Below are positions 1 through 7,656 of a DNA stretch of 16,919 nt, piece by piece (within the stretch, counting starts at the first letter, position 1; each line of letters begins with the position of its first letter). Position numbers and translations under genes: made by a program. Below the pieces are notes generated by a model. The model saw only the letters and a list, made by a program, of their open reading frames with translations. It was not told where the DNA came from and searched no databases. Origin of the DNA: CAZGMN01 sp964526905. Lineage in GTDB: Bacteria > Acidobacteriota > Aminicenantia > Aminicenantales > Aminicenantaceae. The DNA is taken from contig CAZGMN010000041.1 in the NCBI GenBank assembly GCA_964526905.1, forward strand, positions 1 to 16,919, read 5' to 3'.

Positions 1-26
1 GCTCTCCTCTCCCTTCGGTCGAGGAA

Positions 27-75
27 CCATGCCCGCTCAGCCTTCAAACGGTTTTTTCACCCACTGACCTTCGCC
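27..75 (-). repeat. Dispersed intergenic repeat, copy 1
   Basis: The core at 31-75 matches, with one small gap and scattered substitutions, a second copy at about 124-167 in the same orientation. It also matches the reverse complement of 12628-12672. Shared blocks between copies 1 and 2 are a 13-base identity (TTCAAACGGTTTT, 43-55 and 134-146) and CCTTCGCC (68-75 and 159-166). The strand is given as minus because copy 3, which lies along the direction of its flanking genes, is taken as plus. It lies in a gene-free stretch and no ORF is supported here. The element is not recognised; a REP/MITE-like non-coding repeat is the simplest reading. Confidence 0.7.
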
Positions 76-100
76 TAATAATTGATTGTCTGGGTCAAAA

Positions 101-167
101 GCAGCGTGCTTTCGAACCACTCTGCTTGAGCCATTCAAACGGTTTTCTCAACACCCTGCCTTCGCCC
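101..167 (-). repeat. Dispersed intergenic repeat, copy 2, with flanking hairpin
   Basis: The core at about 124-167 repeats copy 1. Immediately next to it, 101-125 forms an inverted repeat: GCAG, a mismatch, GTG, a 9-base loop, CAC, a mismatch, CTGC. Copy 3 near 12.7 kb also has a hairpin at the same end of its core, although the hairpin sequence differs, so a stem-loop next to the core may be part of the element. The rest of the gene-free stretch 1-230 holds only copy 1 and the small duplication at 188-205. Confidence 0.65.
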
Positions 168-187
168 AAGCGCGGATGGAACAGCAT

Positions 188-256
188 AAAAATTTTGCGT
201 TTTAATTGGATTTAAGATATTTTTGGTTGAATGAAAGAAAAGATTTTGCGCTTTAA
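188..256 (+). repeat. Short direct repeat spanning the start of the first gene
   Basis: Bases 188-205 and 239-256 agree at 16 of 18 positions. The downstream copy encodes KILRFN near the N-terminus of the membrane protein. Read in the equivalent frame, the upstream copy also gives KILRFN and then soon hits a stop, and both differences fall in third codon positions. It could be a partial tandem duplication of the 5' end of the gene. Its shortness means chance cannot be excluded. Confidence 0.4.
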
Positions 257-1142
257 TGTTGGCTTGGGGCTTATCATCCTCCTCTTATCATTCGCCCTCC
301 TTTTCCTTCATGTTTCTTTCGTAAGAAGATGGTTCTTTATCATTGCCTGGTGGTCCTTCATTCTTATCATCGACGGCATCAACTTTCAAAGAACGAAATC
401 TTCCCTTCTTTCCAAATCGGCAAAAGATTTTCTTTTCGTCGCTTATGTCTCTGTTTTTATCTGGCTTATTTTTGAACTCTTTAATTTGAGGCTGAAAAAT
501 TGGAGCTACCATGACCTGCCTTCGTCTCTTCCTGAAAGATGGTTTGGCTACTTTCTGGCCTTCGCTTCTGTCCTGCCGGCGATGAAAGAGCTCTCTCTTT
601 TTTTTGGAAGCATCTTAAAGAAGAAATTTGCGCTTTTCAGAATAAGGGTGACTCATCCACTTCTTAAATTTCTCTTTCTCACCGGCACAGCCTCAATCGT
701 TCTGGCTTTGATCTGGCCGCGAATCTTTTTCCCTTTGACCTGGTTGTGTTTTATCTTTCTGCTCGAGCCGGTGAATATCTTGATGAAGAATGAGACATTT
801 CTGAAGGATGTTGAAAAAAGAGAATGGTCAAGATTCTGGAGCTGGGTCTTGACAGGGCTTGCGGCTGGCTTTCTTTGGGAGTTCTGGAATTTCTGGGCCG
901 AATCCCACTGGGAGTATTCGCTCCCTTATTTGAATTTTTGGCGAGTTTTCCAGATGCCCGTCTTTGGCTACACTGGTTTTCTCCCCTTTGCCCTCGAAGT
1001 TTTTGCTCTCTATGAGCTTCTTCTCTCGCTGCGCAAGAGATTGCAGGAAAAGATGATTTTAAAATGGCTGGCTTTCATCTTTCTTCTTTATTTCTACGCA
1101 CTCGGCTTTTATCTCATCGACCGCTACACGCTTATCCCTTAG
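231..1142 (+). CDS. Polytopic membrane protein with internal two-fold repeat, function unknown
   Basis: This 303-residue protein is not recognised as a named family. It is very hydrophobic, with about eight or nine likely membrane segments and many Trp, Phe and Tyr residues. Two halves resemble each other. Residues about 35-120 contain FF..AWWSF, FELFN (81-85), a following W.Y at 91-93 and VLPAMKE (114-120). Residues about 166-256 contain FF.LTWLCF, WEFWN (216-220), W.Y at 227-229 and FLPFALE (250-256). The offset is a steady 131-136 residues, which indicates an ancient internal duplication. No catalytic motif is obvious. The ATG at 231 has no Shine-Dalgarno sequence; a TAAGAT at 213-218 could be a -10 box giving a very short leader. 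The gene stands alone and converges on the deacetylase gene. A transporter-like or membrane-enzyme role is only a guess. Confidence 0.75.
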   Translation: MKEKILRFNVGLGLIILLLSFALLFLHVSFVRRWFFIIAWWSFILIIDGINFQRTKSSLLSKSAKDFLFVAYVSVFIWLIFELFNLRLKNWSYHDLPSSLPERWFGYFLAFASVLPAMKELSLFFGSILKKKFALFRIRVTHPLLKFLFLTGTASIVLALIWPRIFFPLTWLCFIFLLEPVNILMKNETFLKDVEKREWSRFWSWVLTGLAAGFLWEFWNFWAESHWEYSLPYLNFWRVFQMPVFGYTGFLPFALEVFALYELLLSLRKRLQEKMILKWLAFIFLLYFYALGFYLIDRYTLIP

Positions 1143-1190
1143 CCTCTTTGATGCCATCCCTTTTCAATTGAGCTTGAGAAAGATTGCCGC

Positions 1191-2381
1191 TCAAGGGGCC
1201 TGAGAATCGAAGGGACGATGAACGATTTGTGAGGCGAAGACCGCTTCGATATTGTAAGCATCCACAAGATAGAAATTTTCCTTTAAGACTCTCAACGTTT
1301 CTTCGGTCGGGTGACCGATGCCGACAGCCTCTCCATTCTTTTGAGCCATATGAAAAAGCTCGATGAGTCTCTTTTTGATGTAATTGTCTTTGTTTTCTGT
1401 GTCGAGGAAGACATGGCGATAGGCTGAGGGGATTCCCAGTTCTTGAGACAATTTATAGGCAAGAGAGCGGCCTGTGGTGCGGCTGTCAATAAAGAAAAGA
1501 TTTCTCTTTTTGATACTTTCGAGAATGATCCGCATCTGAGGCTCTTCTGCCGTTATCTTTGAACCCATATGGTTATTGACACCGCTGAGAAAAGGGACTT
1601 GCGCCAAATCCGTCTCCACGGCTTGCCTCATTTCTTTTTCGCTCATTCGGGAGTGGATGATTCCTTCAATATCGTTTCCTTCTTGGCTGTTGAGGGATTC
1701 AAGGGGAAGATGGAGCATGACTTCCAGATTATCCTGGTGGGCGATCCGCGCCGTTTCCTGGGCCAAGGGGCTGAAAGGGAGGATGGAAATCGTCAATGGC
1801 TTCTTGATGGAGCAGACCTCGTTGATGGCTTTTAGGCTGTAACCCATGTCGTCGATGATGACAGCGACCTTCGGCTTGAATATTCTTTCAGAGGGAAGCT
1901 CCTCTTTTATTTTTTCTTTTTGGCAGGAAAAAAGAAGAATCACCCTTTCTTCTTTTTTTCCTTTTGCTTTCCAGAGGAAATAAGTTTTCTTATCCGCTTC
2001 CTGCTCCTCTTTTTCCAGGATGTCGGCCTTGGCTTTCTTAAACTCTTTCTGGAGAAGGAATTCGAGCTCTCGGTATTTATTCAAGGGGAGGTCAACCATA
2101 AGATGGAGGTCTCCATTTTTATCCCTGAATTTTTGGACTGATTCCAGCGATATCTTCAGGAAAGCTAAATTCCTGAGGACTATCTGCTCCAGCGTCTCTT
2201 CAGGCAAAGGGGCTTTTTCTTTTTTCAAGATAAAAGAGAAGAGATGGGATTTTTCTCCCTTCCTCCAGGCAATGTAGTCCAGGCCGATCGCAGAAAAAAG
2301 GACCAAGAAGAGTAAGGCGAGAATGATGAAAGGCGGCAGAGACGGTGCGCTTTTTCTTCTTGAGGCCCTTTTTCTTGGCAT
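1191..2381 (-). CDS. Divergent polysaccharide deacetylase (YibQ/DUF610 family)
   Basis: This 396-residue protein has a basic N-terminus and one membrane anchor (about 17-36). A linker region follows, then a C-terminal divergent polysaccharide deacetylase domain from about 170 to 385. Family motifs are in place: VAVIIDDMG with the Asp pair at 177-178, NNHMGS at 269-274, FIDSR with Asp 299, and GIGHP at 355-358. The domain probably faces the periplasm and may act on envelope polysaccharide, but the substrate of this family is not firmly known. It is the last gene of the minus-strand operon, 16 bases after the S41 gene. In E. coli yibQ follows envC, so the context agrees. The start has no Shine-Dalgarno sequence, but a TATAAT box ends 8 bases upstream. 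The identity is confident; enzymatic activity is inferred. Confidence 0.88.
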   Translation of the reverse strand: MPRKRASRRKSAPSLPPFIILALLFLVLFSAIGLDYIAWRKGEKSHLFSFILKKEKAPLPEETLEQIVLRNLAFLKISLESVQKFRDKNGDLHLMVDLPLNKYRELEFLLQKEFKKAKADILEKEEQEADKKTYFLWKAKGKKEERVILLFSCQKEKIKEELPSERIFKPKVAVIIDDMGYSLKAINEVCSIKKPLTISILPFSPLAQETARIAHQDNLEVMLHLPLESLNSQEGNDIEGIIHSRMSEKEMRQAVETDLAQVPFLSGVNNHMGSKITAEEPQMRIILESIKKRNLFFIDSRTTGRSLAYKLSQELGIPSAYRHVFLDTENKDNYIKKRLIELFHMAQKNGEAVGIGHPTEETLRVLKENFYLVDAYNIEAVFASQIVHRPFDSQAP

Positions 2382-2389
2382 GGATTGAA

Positions 2390-2395
2390 ATTATA
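2390..2395 (-). promoter_or_regulatory. Candidate -10 box for a leaderless yibQ-like transcript
   Basis: A perfect TATAAT on the minus strand lies between the S41 stop codon and the deacetylase ATG, ending 8 bases before that ATG. Transcription from it would start at or within a few bases of the start codon. No clear -35 hexamer was identified. It may be an internal operon promoter. Confidence 0.4.
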
Positions 2396-2397
2396 TC

Positions 2398-3534
2398 TCA
2401 GAGTGGAGATGAGAGGCTTTTCTTGAGGTAAGAAGGAGTGCCCTGGTCTTCGCTCTCAATTTTTATATCAGGCTTAATCCCTGTTTCCCATAATGTCTTT
2501 CCTGAATTCAGATGGAAAATGCTTGAGGTGAGCAGCATTCCGCTGCCGTCTTCAAGCGGGAAGAAATCCTGTTTGGCGACCAGGCCCAGGGTTTCGAGCC
2601 CGATAATTTTGGCTCTATTGAATTCTTTAAGCACACCGGCCACTGCTTCTGCATTTCCCATTGTTGCCGTGTTTGTCCAGATAATCAAAGGAAGCTTTTC
2701 GAGCGGCGCCTCGTCCATGGAGGAGAGAATTTCCAGGGTTGCTCCTTTTTTTTCAAAGTAGCCTATTTTTGGCTCTTTCAAGAAGAGGTTGATCAGCTTT
2801 CGCGCTTCCTCCATCTCTCCTTGATAGCAGTCCCTCAAATCCAGAATCAGGGCCTTTTTCTGCTCCTTTAATCTGGGGACGATTTTTTCCTTGATCTTCT
2901 TCACGCAGGGCGGAAAAAGGCGGTTGATTTTCAGGATTCCACTTGTGCCTGTTGCCGGCACATAGGAGAAGGGCTCTTCAAAGAGCAAAGATGTCTCGAC
3001 ATTCATTTCCAGGCTTTTGGTTCCTCTGAGAATTTTAACCTTTATCGGCACTGCCTTTTCGCTTTTCAGGTCAAGGTTGGCTTCGAGCATGCTTGCCGTC
3101 AGAGTCGAGCGGCTGTTGACGGCGCTGATGTAATCACCGATTTGGATTCCTGCTTTTTGAGCAGGTGAGCCTTCGATGAGCCCCACAACCTGAGGGAAAA
3201 AGCCGTAGCTCTTGAAGAGAACAACACCGACCTCCTTTAATTTTGGCTCTTGACGCTTGCTGTATTGAAGCACACCTTGCTTATCCAGGTAACAGGAGAG
3301 AGGGTCCAGAGAATCGACCAATCCCTTGAAGGCTCCATTCATTGTCTTTGCCGGGTCGGGCTCTTCGATATAGTTGAGTCTGATTAAATTGATGACATCA
3401 CTCACCAGGTTAAGATTCTTCTGGGAGGAGGACTTTGGGGAAAGTCTGGGAAAAAAGTTAATCTCCGACAAAAAAATGAAGCAAGCGACAACAAGGACAG
3501 CGAAAAGAAAAATTCTTATTCGATTTTGGCTCAT
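2398..3534 (-). CDS. S41-family (CtpA-like) PDZ protein, predicted catalytically inactive
   Basis: This 378-residue protein has an N-terminal membrane anchor or signal (about 5-28) and the typical helical segment of C-terminal processing proteases ending in SLDPLSCYL (75-83). A PDZ domain (about 98-180, with SPAQKAGIQIGD) and an S41 core (about 195-360) follow. In active family members the nucleophile lies in SASASE and the general base is the Lys of GEKTFGK, 25 residues later. Here the aligned stretches are TMGNAE (291-296) and GLETLGL (312-318). The Ser position is therefore Gly 293 (codon GGA) and the Lys position is Leu 318, with the 25-residue spacing kept. The fold appears intact but the Ser-Lys dyad is gone. 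It lies 30 bases after the EnvC-like gene and 16 bases before the deacetylase gene, where proteobacteria carry active CtpA. A binding or scaffold role is likely; Lys 321 cannot easily replace the lost base. Confidence 0.85.
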   Translation of the reverse strand: MSQNRIRIFLFAVLVVACFIFLSEINFFPRLSPKSSSQKNLNLVSDVINLIRLNYIEEPDPAKTMNGAFKGLVDSLDPLSCYLDKQGVLQYSKRQEPKLKEVGVVLFKSYGFFPQVVGLIEGSPAQKAGIQIGDYISAVNSRSTLTASMLEANLDLKSEKAVPIKVKILRGTKSLEMNVETSLLFEEPFSYVPATGTSGILKINRLFPPCVKKIKEKIVPRLKEQKKALILDLRDCYQGEMEEARKLINLFLKEPKIGYFEKKGATLEILSSMDEAPLEKLPLIIWTNTATMGNAEAVAGVLKEFNRAKIIGLETLGLVAKQDFFPLEDGSGMLLTSSIFHLNSGKTLWETGIKPDIKIESEDQGTPSYLKKSLSSPL

Positions 3535-3564
3535 TCTATCTCAAGACAAATTTTAATTTTATCA

Positions 3565-4743
3565 TCATCTTTTCAGCCATTGCAAGGGATCAACGGCTTT
3601 TGTCTTGTAGCGAATCTCAAAGTAGAGCGAAACTCCTTCCATGGAGCCGATATCTCCGACGCGAGCAATAGGCTGCCCGGTTTCGACCAGATCGCCCTTC
3701 TTAATCAGGAAATCTGAGCAGTGGCCGTAGAGTGAATAATATGTCATGCCGTGATCGATGATGATCAGGTTCCCATAACCCTGGAAGTAATCAGCGAAGA
3801 CGATTTTACCTGGATGGATGGCTCTGACAATAATGTAGTTTTCTTTAGGTGAGATTTCGATGCCATTATTTCTGGTCGTCGTTTTGAATTGAGGATGTTT
3901 TTGCAAGCCGAAGGAGCTTGTGACTCTTCCCGGGATTGGCCAGGGAAGTGCCCCTTTTTTCTCATAAAGGGGAACCCAGGGAATAGAAAATGAAACTTCC
4001 TGCTTGAGCAGCTCATTGACCAGAATTTCAAGCTGCTCCTTCCTTTCCTGTTTTTCTTCCAGCGATTGAAGATACATCTTTCTGTTTGCTTTTATTTCTC
4101 TGATCAGAGCATTGTTTTCTTTCTCCTGGGCTTCTAATTCTTGCCTTTTATTGCGGGCGCTGTTGATTAACAAGGCGATGTCTCTTTTTTTCGTTTCCTG
4201 CTCCTTTTCGGCGGCCTTGAGCTTGGTCAGAGTATCGTTATAACTCGAGACGATGTTTTCCTGGTACTGAACGAGCAGCGACAGATGTTTGCTTTCTGCG
4301 ATGAGTGTTCCCACTTCCCCTGCCTGCAGGATGAATTGCAGTGAGTTCAGCTTTCCGAATTTATAGAGGGTGATCAAGATCTTGGCGATGGCCTCTTTTT
4401 CGTCGGCCAGTTTCGTTCTGAGTTCTGGGATGGTCTTTTTTATCGAGGAAAGCTCGTCGTTCGTTTTTTCCAATTGGATGGAGTAAAGGGAGAGCTCTTT
4501 TTTGATCAGCTTCTTGTTGAAGCCGATGAGCTCCAGCTTGGAGAGGATGGTTGATTCTTTTGTTTTCTCTCCTTCTATTTTGGCCTGAAGCTCCCTTATT
4601 TGATCTGATATCTCTTTCAGCCGCCTCTGGTACTCGGAAACATCCTTTTGGCCAATGGCCTTTAGAGAAAAAAGAAAGGCGGTAATGATAAGGATTGAGA
4701 TAAGCAGAGAATTCTTAAAGGCTTTCCTCCAACGTTCCATCAT
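3565..4743 (-). CDS. EnvC-like murein hydrolase activator (coiled coil plus LytM/M23 domain)
   Basis: This 392-residue protein has a signal peptide or anchor at about 11-31, then long coiled-coil helices (about 33-250), then a LytM/M23 domain (about 265-390). The metal-binding residues of active M23 peptidases are largely replaced: the HxGxD motif reads NNGIE (292-296), and the HLH of the last motif reads SLY (372-374, in SLYFEIR). H341 remains. E. coli EnvC has the same SLYFEIR ending and is a non-enzymatic activator of septal amidases, so the same periplasmic role is inferred: switching on an N-acetylmuramoyl-L-alanine amidase at the division site. No amidase is encoded in this window. The start codon overlaps the transporter stop in an ATGA, which suggests translational coupling. 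A second Met codon follows directly and could also be the start. Confidence 0.9.
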   Translation of the reverse strand: MMERWRKAFKNSLLISILIITAFLFSLKAIGQKDVSEYQRRLKEISDQIRELQAKIEGEKTKESTILSKLELIGFNKKLIKKELSLYSIQLEKTNDELSSIKKTIPELRTKLADEKEAIAKILITLYKFGKLNSLQFILQAGEVGTLIAESKHLSLLVQYQENIVSSYNDTLTKLKAAEKEQETKKRDIALLINSARNKRQELEAQEKENNALIREIKANRKMYLQSLEEKQERKEQLEILVNELLKQEVSFSIPWVPLYEKKGALPWPIPGRVTSSFGLQKHPQFKTTTRNNGIEISPKENYIIVRAIHPGKIVFADYFQGYGNLIIIDHGMTYYSLYGHCSDFLIKKGDLVETGQPIARVGDIGSMEGVSLYFEIRYKTKAVDPLQWLKR

Positions 4744-6101
4744 CCGGCAACAATGGTTTTTATATAGATGAGGATAAAGATTATGGCCAGCGGTGAGAGA
4801 ATTTTGATGGAAAAGGCCCAGAGCGCCTTGATTGTGAACCGGGGATTGCCGGCATGGACTTCCTGGATGGCATTTTTCATGCCCCAGACCCAGCCGACAA
4901 ACAAACAGATGAGGAGCGAGCCAAAAGCCAAAGAGATATTGCCGAAGATAAAGTCGAAGACGCTCAAGACATTCAGTTTGGTAAAGAGTTTCATTCCGCC
5001 TGAGGAGAGTGCAGAAGGAATTCCGAGGACAAAAGAAGTGAGGGCCACAGTCCAGGTTGCCTTATTCCTCGACCAATTCCGCTCATCAACAAGATAGGCC
5101 ACCGGAACTTCAAGCAGAGAGATGGTCGAAGTCAGTGCCGCCAAAATCAAAAGGAAAAAGAAGAGAACGCCGAAGATATAGCCGCCGGGTATTTTGGAAA
5201 AAATGAGAGGCAAGACCTTAAAGACGAGTCCAGGCCCGGCGGTCGGTTCGATGCCAGGAATGGCAAAGAGGGTGGGGAAGACGACCAACCCGGCTATAAA
5301 AGCGATAAGCGTATCAGAGAAAGAAACCCAGGCTGCCGAGGAGACAAGGTTGTCAGATTTAAAAATATAGCTGCCGTAGGTGATCATTGTTCCCATGCCC
5401 AGGCTTAAGGAGAAAAAAGCTTGCCCTAAAGCAAAGAGAACAGTCGTTCCCTTCAGCTTGGAAAAATCCGGTTTGAGATAGAAAGCAACTCCCCTCTCGG
5501 CTCCTGGCAGCGTTAAAGCTCTTATAGCAAGAAATATCAGTATAATAAAAAGAAGCGGCATTAATATTTTTGTCGCTTGTTCTATACCCTTTTTAACTCC
5601 CCTGGAGATGATAAAAGCCGTGAGGAATATGGTCACCAGGAGCCAGAAAATGGTCTGGGTGGGGCTTGAGGTGAATTGGGCGAATATTTTATCCGTCAGC
5701 TGAGAGGTCACATCTTTCTTAAAAACGCCGGCAACTGTTTTAACGAAGTAGCCTGCAGCCCAGCCCATGACGACCGAATAATAGGAGAGGATAAAGACGC
5801 CTGTTATAACGCCGAGATAGCCGATGAGCTTCCAGGGCGAGCGGGGTTTGATACGTTCGATGGCACCTACCGGATTTTTTTGAGTGTGACGTCCGACGGT
5901 AAACTCGGCCAGCATCACGCAGAATCCGATGAAAGCCACACCCAGGATGTAGACAAGAACAAAGATGGCTCCTCCGTTTTTTCCGACCATCATCGGGAAT
6001 CGCCAGATATTGCCTAAGCCGATAGCCGAACCTGCGGCGGCGAAGATGAATGCAATCTTTGAGCCCCATGTTCCTCTGGCAATCTTTTCTTGACCCGCCA
6101 T
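4740..6101 (-). CDS. Sodium-dependent amino acid transporter, NSS (SLC6/LeuT) family
   Basis: This 453-residue inner-membrane protein has about eleven or twelve hydrophobic segments, a length typical of bacterial NSS members such as MhsT. The first segment has the unwound substrate and sodium site GSAIGLGNIWRFP (24-36). The following NGG (42-44) and the conserved sixth segment (GQAFFSLSLGMG) are also present. It probably imports an amino acid together with sodium ions; the substrate cannot be told from sequence. The start is firm: AAAGGAG lies 7 bases before the ATG at 6101. It is the first gene of the minus-strand operon and overlaps the EnvC-like gene by 4 bases. An amino acid importer at the head of a division gene cluster is unusual. 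Confidence 0.93.
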   Translation of the reverse strand: MAGQEKIARGTWGSKIAFIFAAAGSAIGLGNIWRFPMMVGKNGGAIFVLVYILGVAFIGFCVMLAEFTVGRHTQKNPVGAIERIKPRSPWKLIGYLGVITGVFILSYYSVVMGWAAGYFVKTVAGVFKKDVTSQLTDKIFAQFTSSPTQTIFWLLVTIFLTAFIISRGVKKGIEQATKILMPLLFIILIFLAIRALTLPGAERGVAFYLKPDFSKLKGTTVLFALGQAFFSLSLGMGTMITYGSYIFKSDNLVSSAAWVSFSDTLIAFIAGLVVFPTLFAIPGIEPTAGPGLVFKVLPLIFSKIPGGYIFGVLFFFLLILAALTSTISLLEVPVAYLVDERNWSRNKATWTVALTSFVLGIPSALSSGGMKLFTKLNVLSVFDFIFGNISLAFGSLLICLFVGWVWGMKNAIQEVHAGNPRFTIKALWAFSIKILSPLAIIFILIYIKTIVAG

Positions 6102-6147
6102 CTTATTCTCCTTTTAAAGATAAAAGGAAAGAAAAATTCTTTTTTAC

Positions 6148-6176
6148 TTTTTACCACAAACCATTTGCCTTGTAAA
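6148..6176 (-). promoter_or_regulatory. Candidate promoter of the transporter/envC-like operon
   Basis: On the minus strand TTTACA (plus positions 6171-6176) is followed after 17 bases by TAAAAA (6148-6153). These match the -35 and -10 consensus at 5 of 6 and 4 of 6 positions. The leader to the ATG at 6101 would be about 40 bases and would include the Shine-Dalgarno sequence. The region is A+T rich, so chance matches are possible. Confidence 0.4.
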
Positions 6177-6229
6177 AGGAATTTCTGGATAAAGGAAATA
6201 TCCTCACTCCCAAATTGTTTCAAATTTTA

Positions 6230-6235
6230 TATAAT
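6230..6235 (+). promoter_or_regulatory. Candidate -10 box for the glycerate kinase gene, near-leaderless
   Basis: A perfect TATAAT lies 13 bases before the ATG at 6249, with no Shine-Dalgarno sequence between them. Transcription would leave a leader of only about 7 bases. A clear -35 hexamer at the right distance was not found. Confidence 0.45.
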
Positions 6236-6248
6236 AGCTTATAAAAAA

Positions 6249-7592
6249 ATGGCTAGATTAAACCTTCTCCAAAAAGCGGAAAGAATCTACAAAGCCGCTC
6301 TGGCCGAAGTGGAGCCGGAAAATCTTATTAGAAAAAACATTTCAATAAGAAATGATGAGCTGAAGGTCCAAAGCAGAACTTTCGACCTGGCGTTATTCAA
6401 TAATATCTTCCTCGTTTCGATTGGAAAGGCTGCTCCCTTTATGGCCGAAAGTCTCTCTCGAATTTTGGGCAAGAGATTAAAGGAGGGAATAGCCCTCTTC
6501 CTTCCACAAACCAAAAAAAAGCTCAAAAATATTATCTCTCTTCCGGCTTCCCATCCTCTTCCCGACGAGAGAAGTGCGGCTGCTGCCGAACGCATTCTTG
6601 AGCTGGTAATGAAAGTCAAAAAGAGGGACCTTCTTTTCTTCTTGATATCAGGAGGGGGGTCGGCCCAGATTTGTCTTCCAGCTGAAGGGGTCTCCCTTGG
6701 GGAAAAGAGGAAGATAACGGAAATGCTCTTAAGAGCCGGGGCGAGTATCAGCGAGCTCAACACCGTCCGCAAGCATCTCTCCAGAATTAAGGGAGGGCGC
6801 CTGGCGCAGGCAGCTTTCCCGGCAACAGTGGTTAACCTCATCATCTCTGATGTCATCGACAACGACTTGGAAAATATTGCCTCAGGGCCGACCTGCCGGG
6901 ATTCTTCAACCTATGCCGATGCCTTGCGGATTTTAAAAAAGTACAGCCTCTGGGATAATGCGCCGGCCTCGATAAAGAAAGTCATCAAAAATGGGATGAG
7001 AGGAAAAGTCAGAGAAACGGTCAAAAAGGGAGCCTTGGCTCTTAGAGATGTTCATCATTTCATAATCGGTGATAACCTTTTGGCTCTTAACGCGGCGAAG
7101 AAGGAGGCTCGAAAGCTCGGATTTAAAACCTCAATCCTGACCGCTTCTGACCAGGGAGAGGCAAGGGATGTTGCCAGGAACTATGTCTCCCTTCTTCCCA
7201 ATCTCATTCAATCAAGAAAAACTCCGCAGCCTCTTTGTCTTTTGTCTGGCGGGGAGCTCACGGTCACTGTCAGAGGGAGAGGGAAAGGAGGTCGGAATCA
7301 GGAATTTGTCCTGGCGGCCCTCCAAGAGATGAAAAGACATCTTCCTGGATTTTCGAAGTGGTTGATGTTGAGCCTCGGTTCAGACGGAATCGACGGTCCT
7401 ACAGATGCGGCTGGGGCCTGGGCAGGGCCGTCGATTTTAAAGAAAGCAGGAGACCTTGGCCTCGATCTCCAAAAATACCTGGGTGACAATGATTCCTATA
7501 ATTTTTTTAAAAAGGCAGAAGGGCTGGTCATCACCGGCCCCACCCGGACCAACGTCATGGATATCCGCATTTTTCTGATAGGTGGCCGATAA
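6249..7592 (+). CDS. Glycerate 2-kinase (GckA/MOFRL type)
   Basis: This 447-residue protein has an N-terminal DUF4147 domain (about 5-240) and a C-terminal MOFRL domain (about 325-440). It should transfer phosphate from ATP to D-glycerate, giving 2-phosphoglycerate for glycolysis. Supporting motifs are IGKAA with Lys 60, SHPLPDE (101-107), ISGGGSA (133-139), NTVRKHLS (171-178), GGRNQEF (347-353), GSDGIDGPTDAAGA (377-390) and GPTRTNVMD (430-438). The reading frame is open upstream to 6090, but that extension would run over the divergent transporter gene and adds sequence unlike the family. The ATG at 6249 gives the usual family length. Older annotations call this family hydroxypyruvate reductase, which is less likely to be the true activity. 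Confidence 0.9.
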   Translation: MARLNLLQKAERIYKAALAEVEPENLIRKNISIRNDELKVQSRTFDLALFNNIFLVSIGKAAPFMAESLSRILGKRLKEGIALFLPQTKKKLKNIISLPASHPLPDERSAAAAERILELVMKVKKRDLLFFLISGGGSAQICLPAEGVSLGEKRKITEMLLRAGASISELNTVRKHLSRIKGGRLAQAAFPATVVNLIISDVIDNDLENIASGPTCRDSSTYADALRILKKYSLWDNAPASIKKVIKNGMRGKVRETVKKGALALRDVHHFIIGDNLLALNAAKKEARKLGFKTSILTASDQGEARDVARNYVSLLPNLIQSRKTPQPLCLLSGGELTVTVRGRGKGGRNQEFVLAALQEMKRHLPGFSKWLMLSLGSDGIDGPTDAAGAWAGPSILKKAGDLGLDLQKYLGDNDSYNFFKKAEGLVITGPTRTNVMDIRIFLIGGR

Positions 7593-7656
7593 ATATTTTT
7601 TATGAAAGACAAAGCCGATTCAAATTATCGATAAATCAAAAAAGGAGGTTTCTTCG

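Noticed and set aside
101..125. A TTCGAA loop that looks like a tRNA T-arm
   Set aside because: No acceptor stem, anticodon arm or D-arm can be assembled around it on either strand. It is better explained as the hairpin beside repeat copy 2.
1168..1194. TTGAGC and GCTCAA inverted repeat between the converging genes, as a two-way terminator
   Set aside because: The stem is only six pairs with a 15-base loop and no T-run on either side, so it is too weak to call.
6090..6248. N-terminal extension of the glycerate kinase frame
   Set aside because: It would overlap the divergent transporter start, contains both candidate promoters, and is not family-like. The ATG at 6249 gives the normal length.
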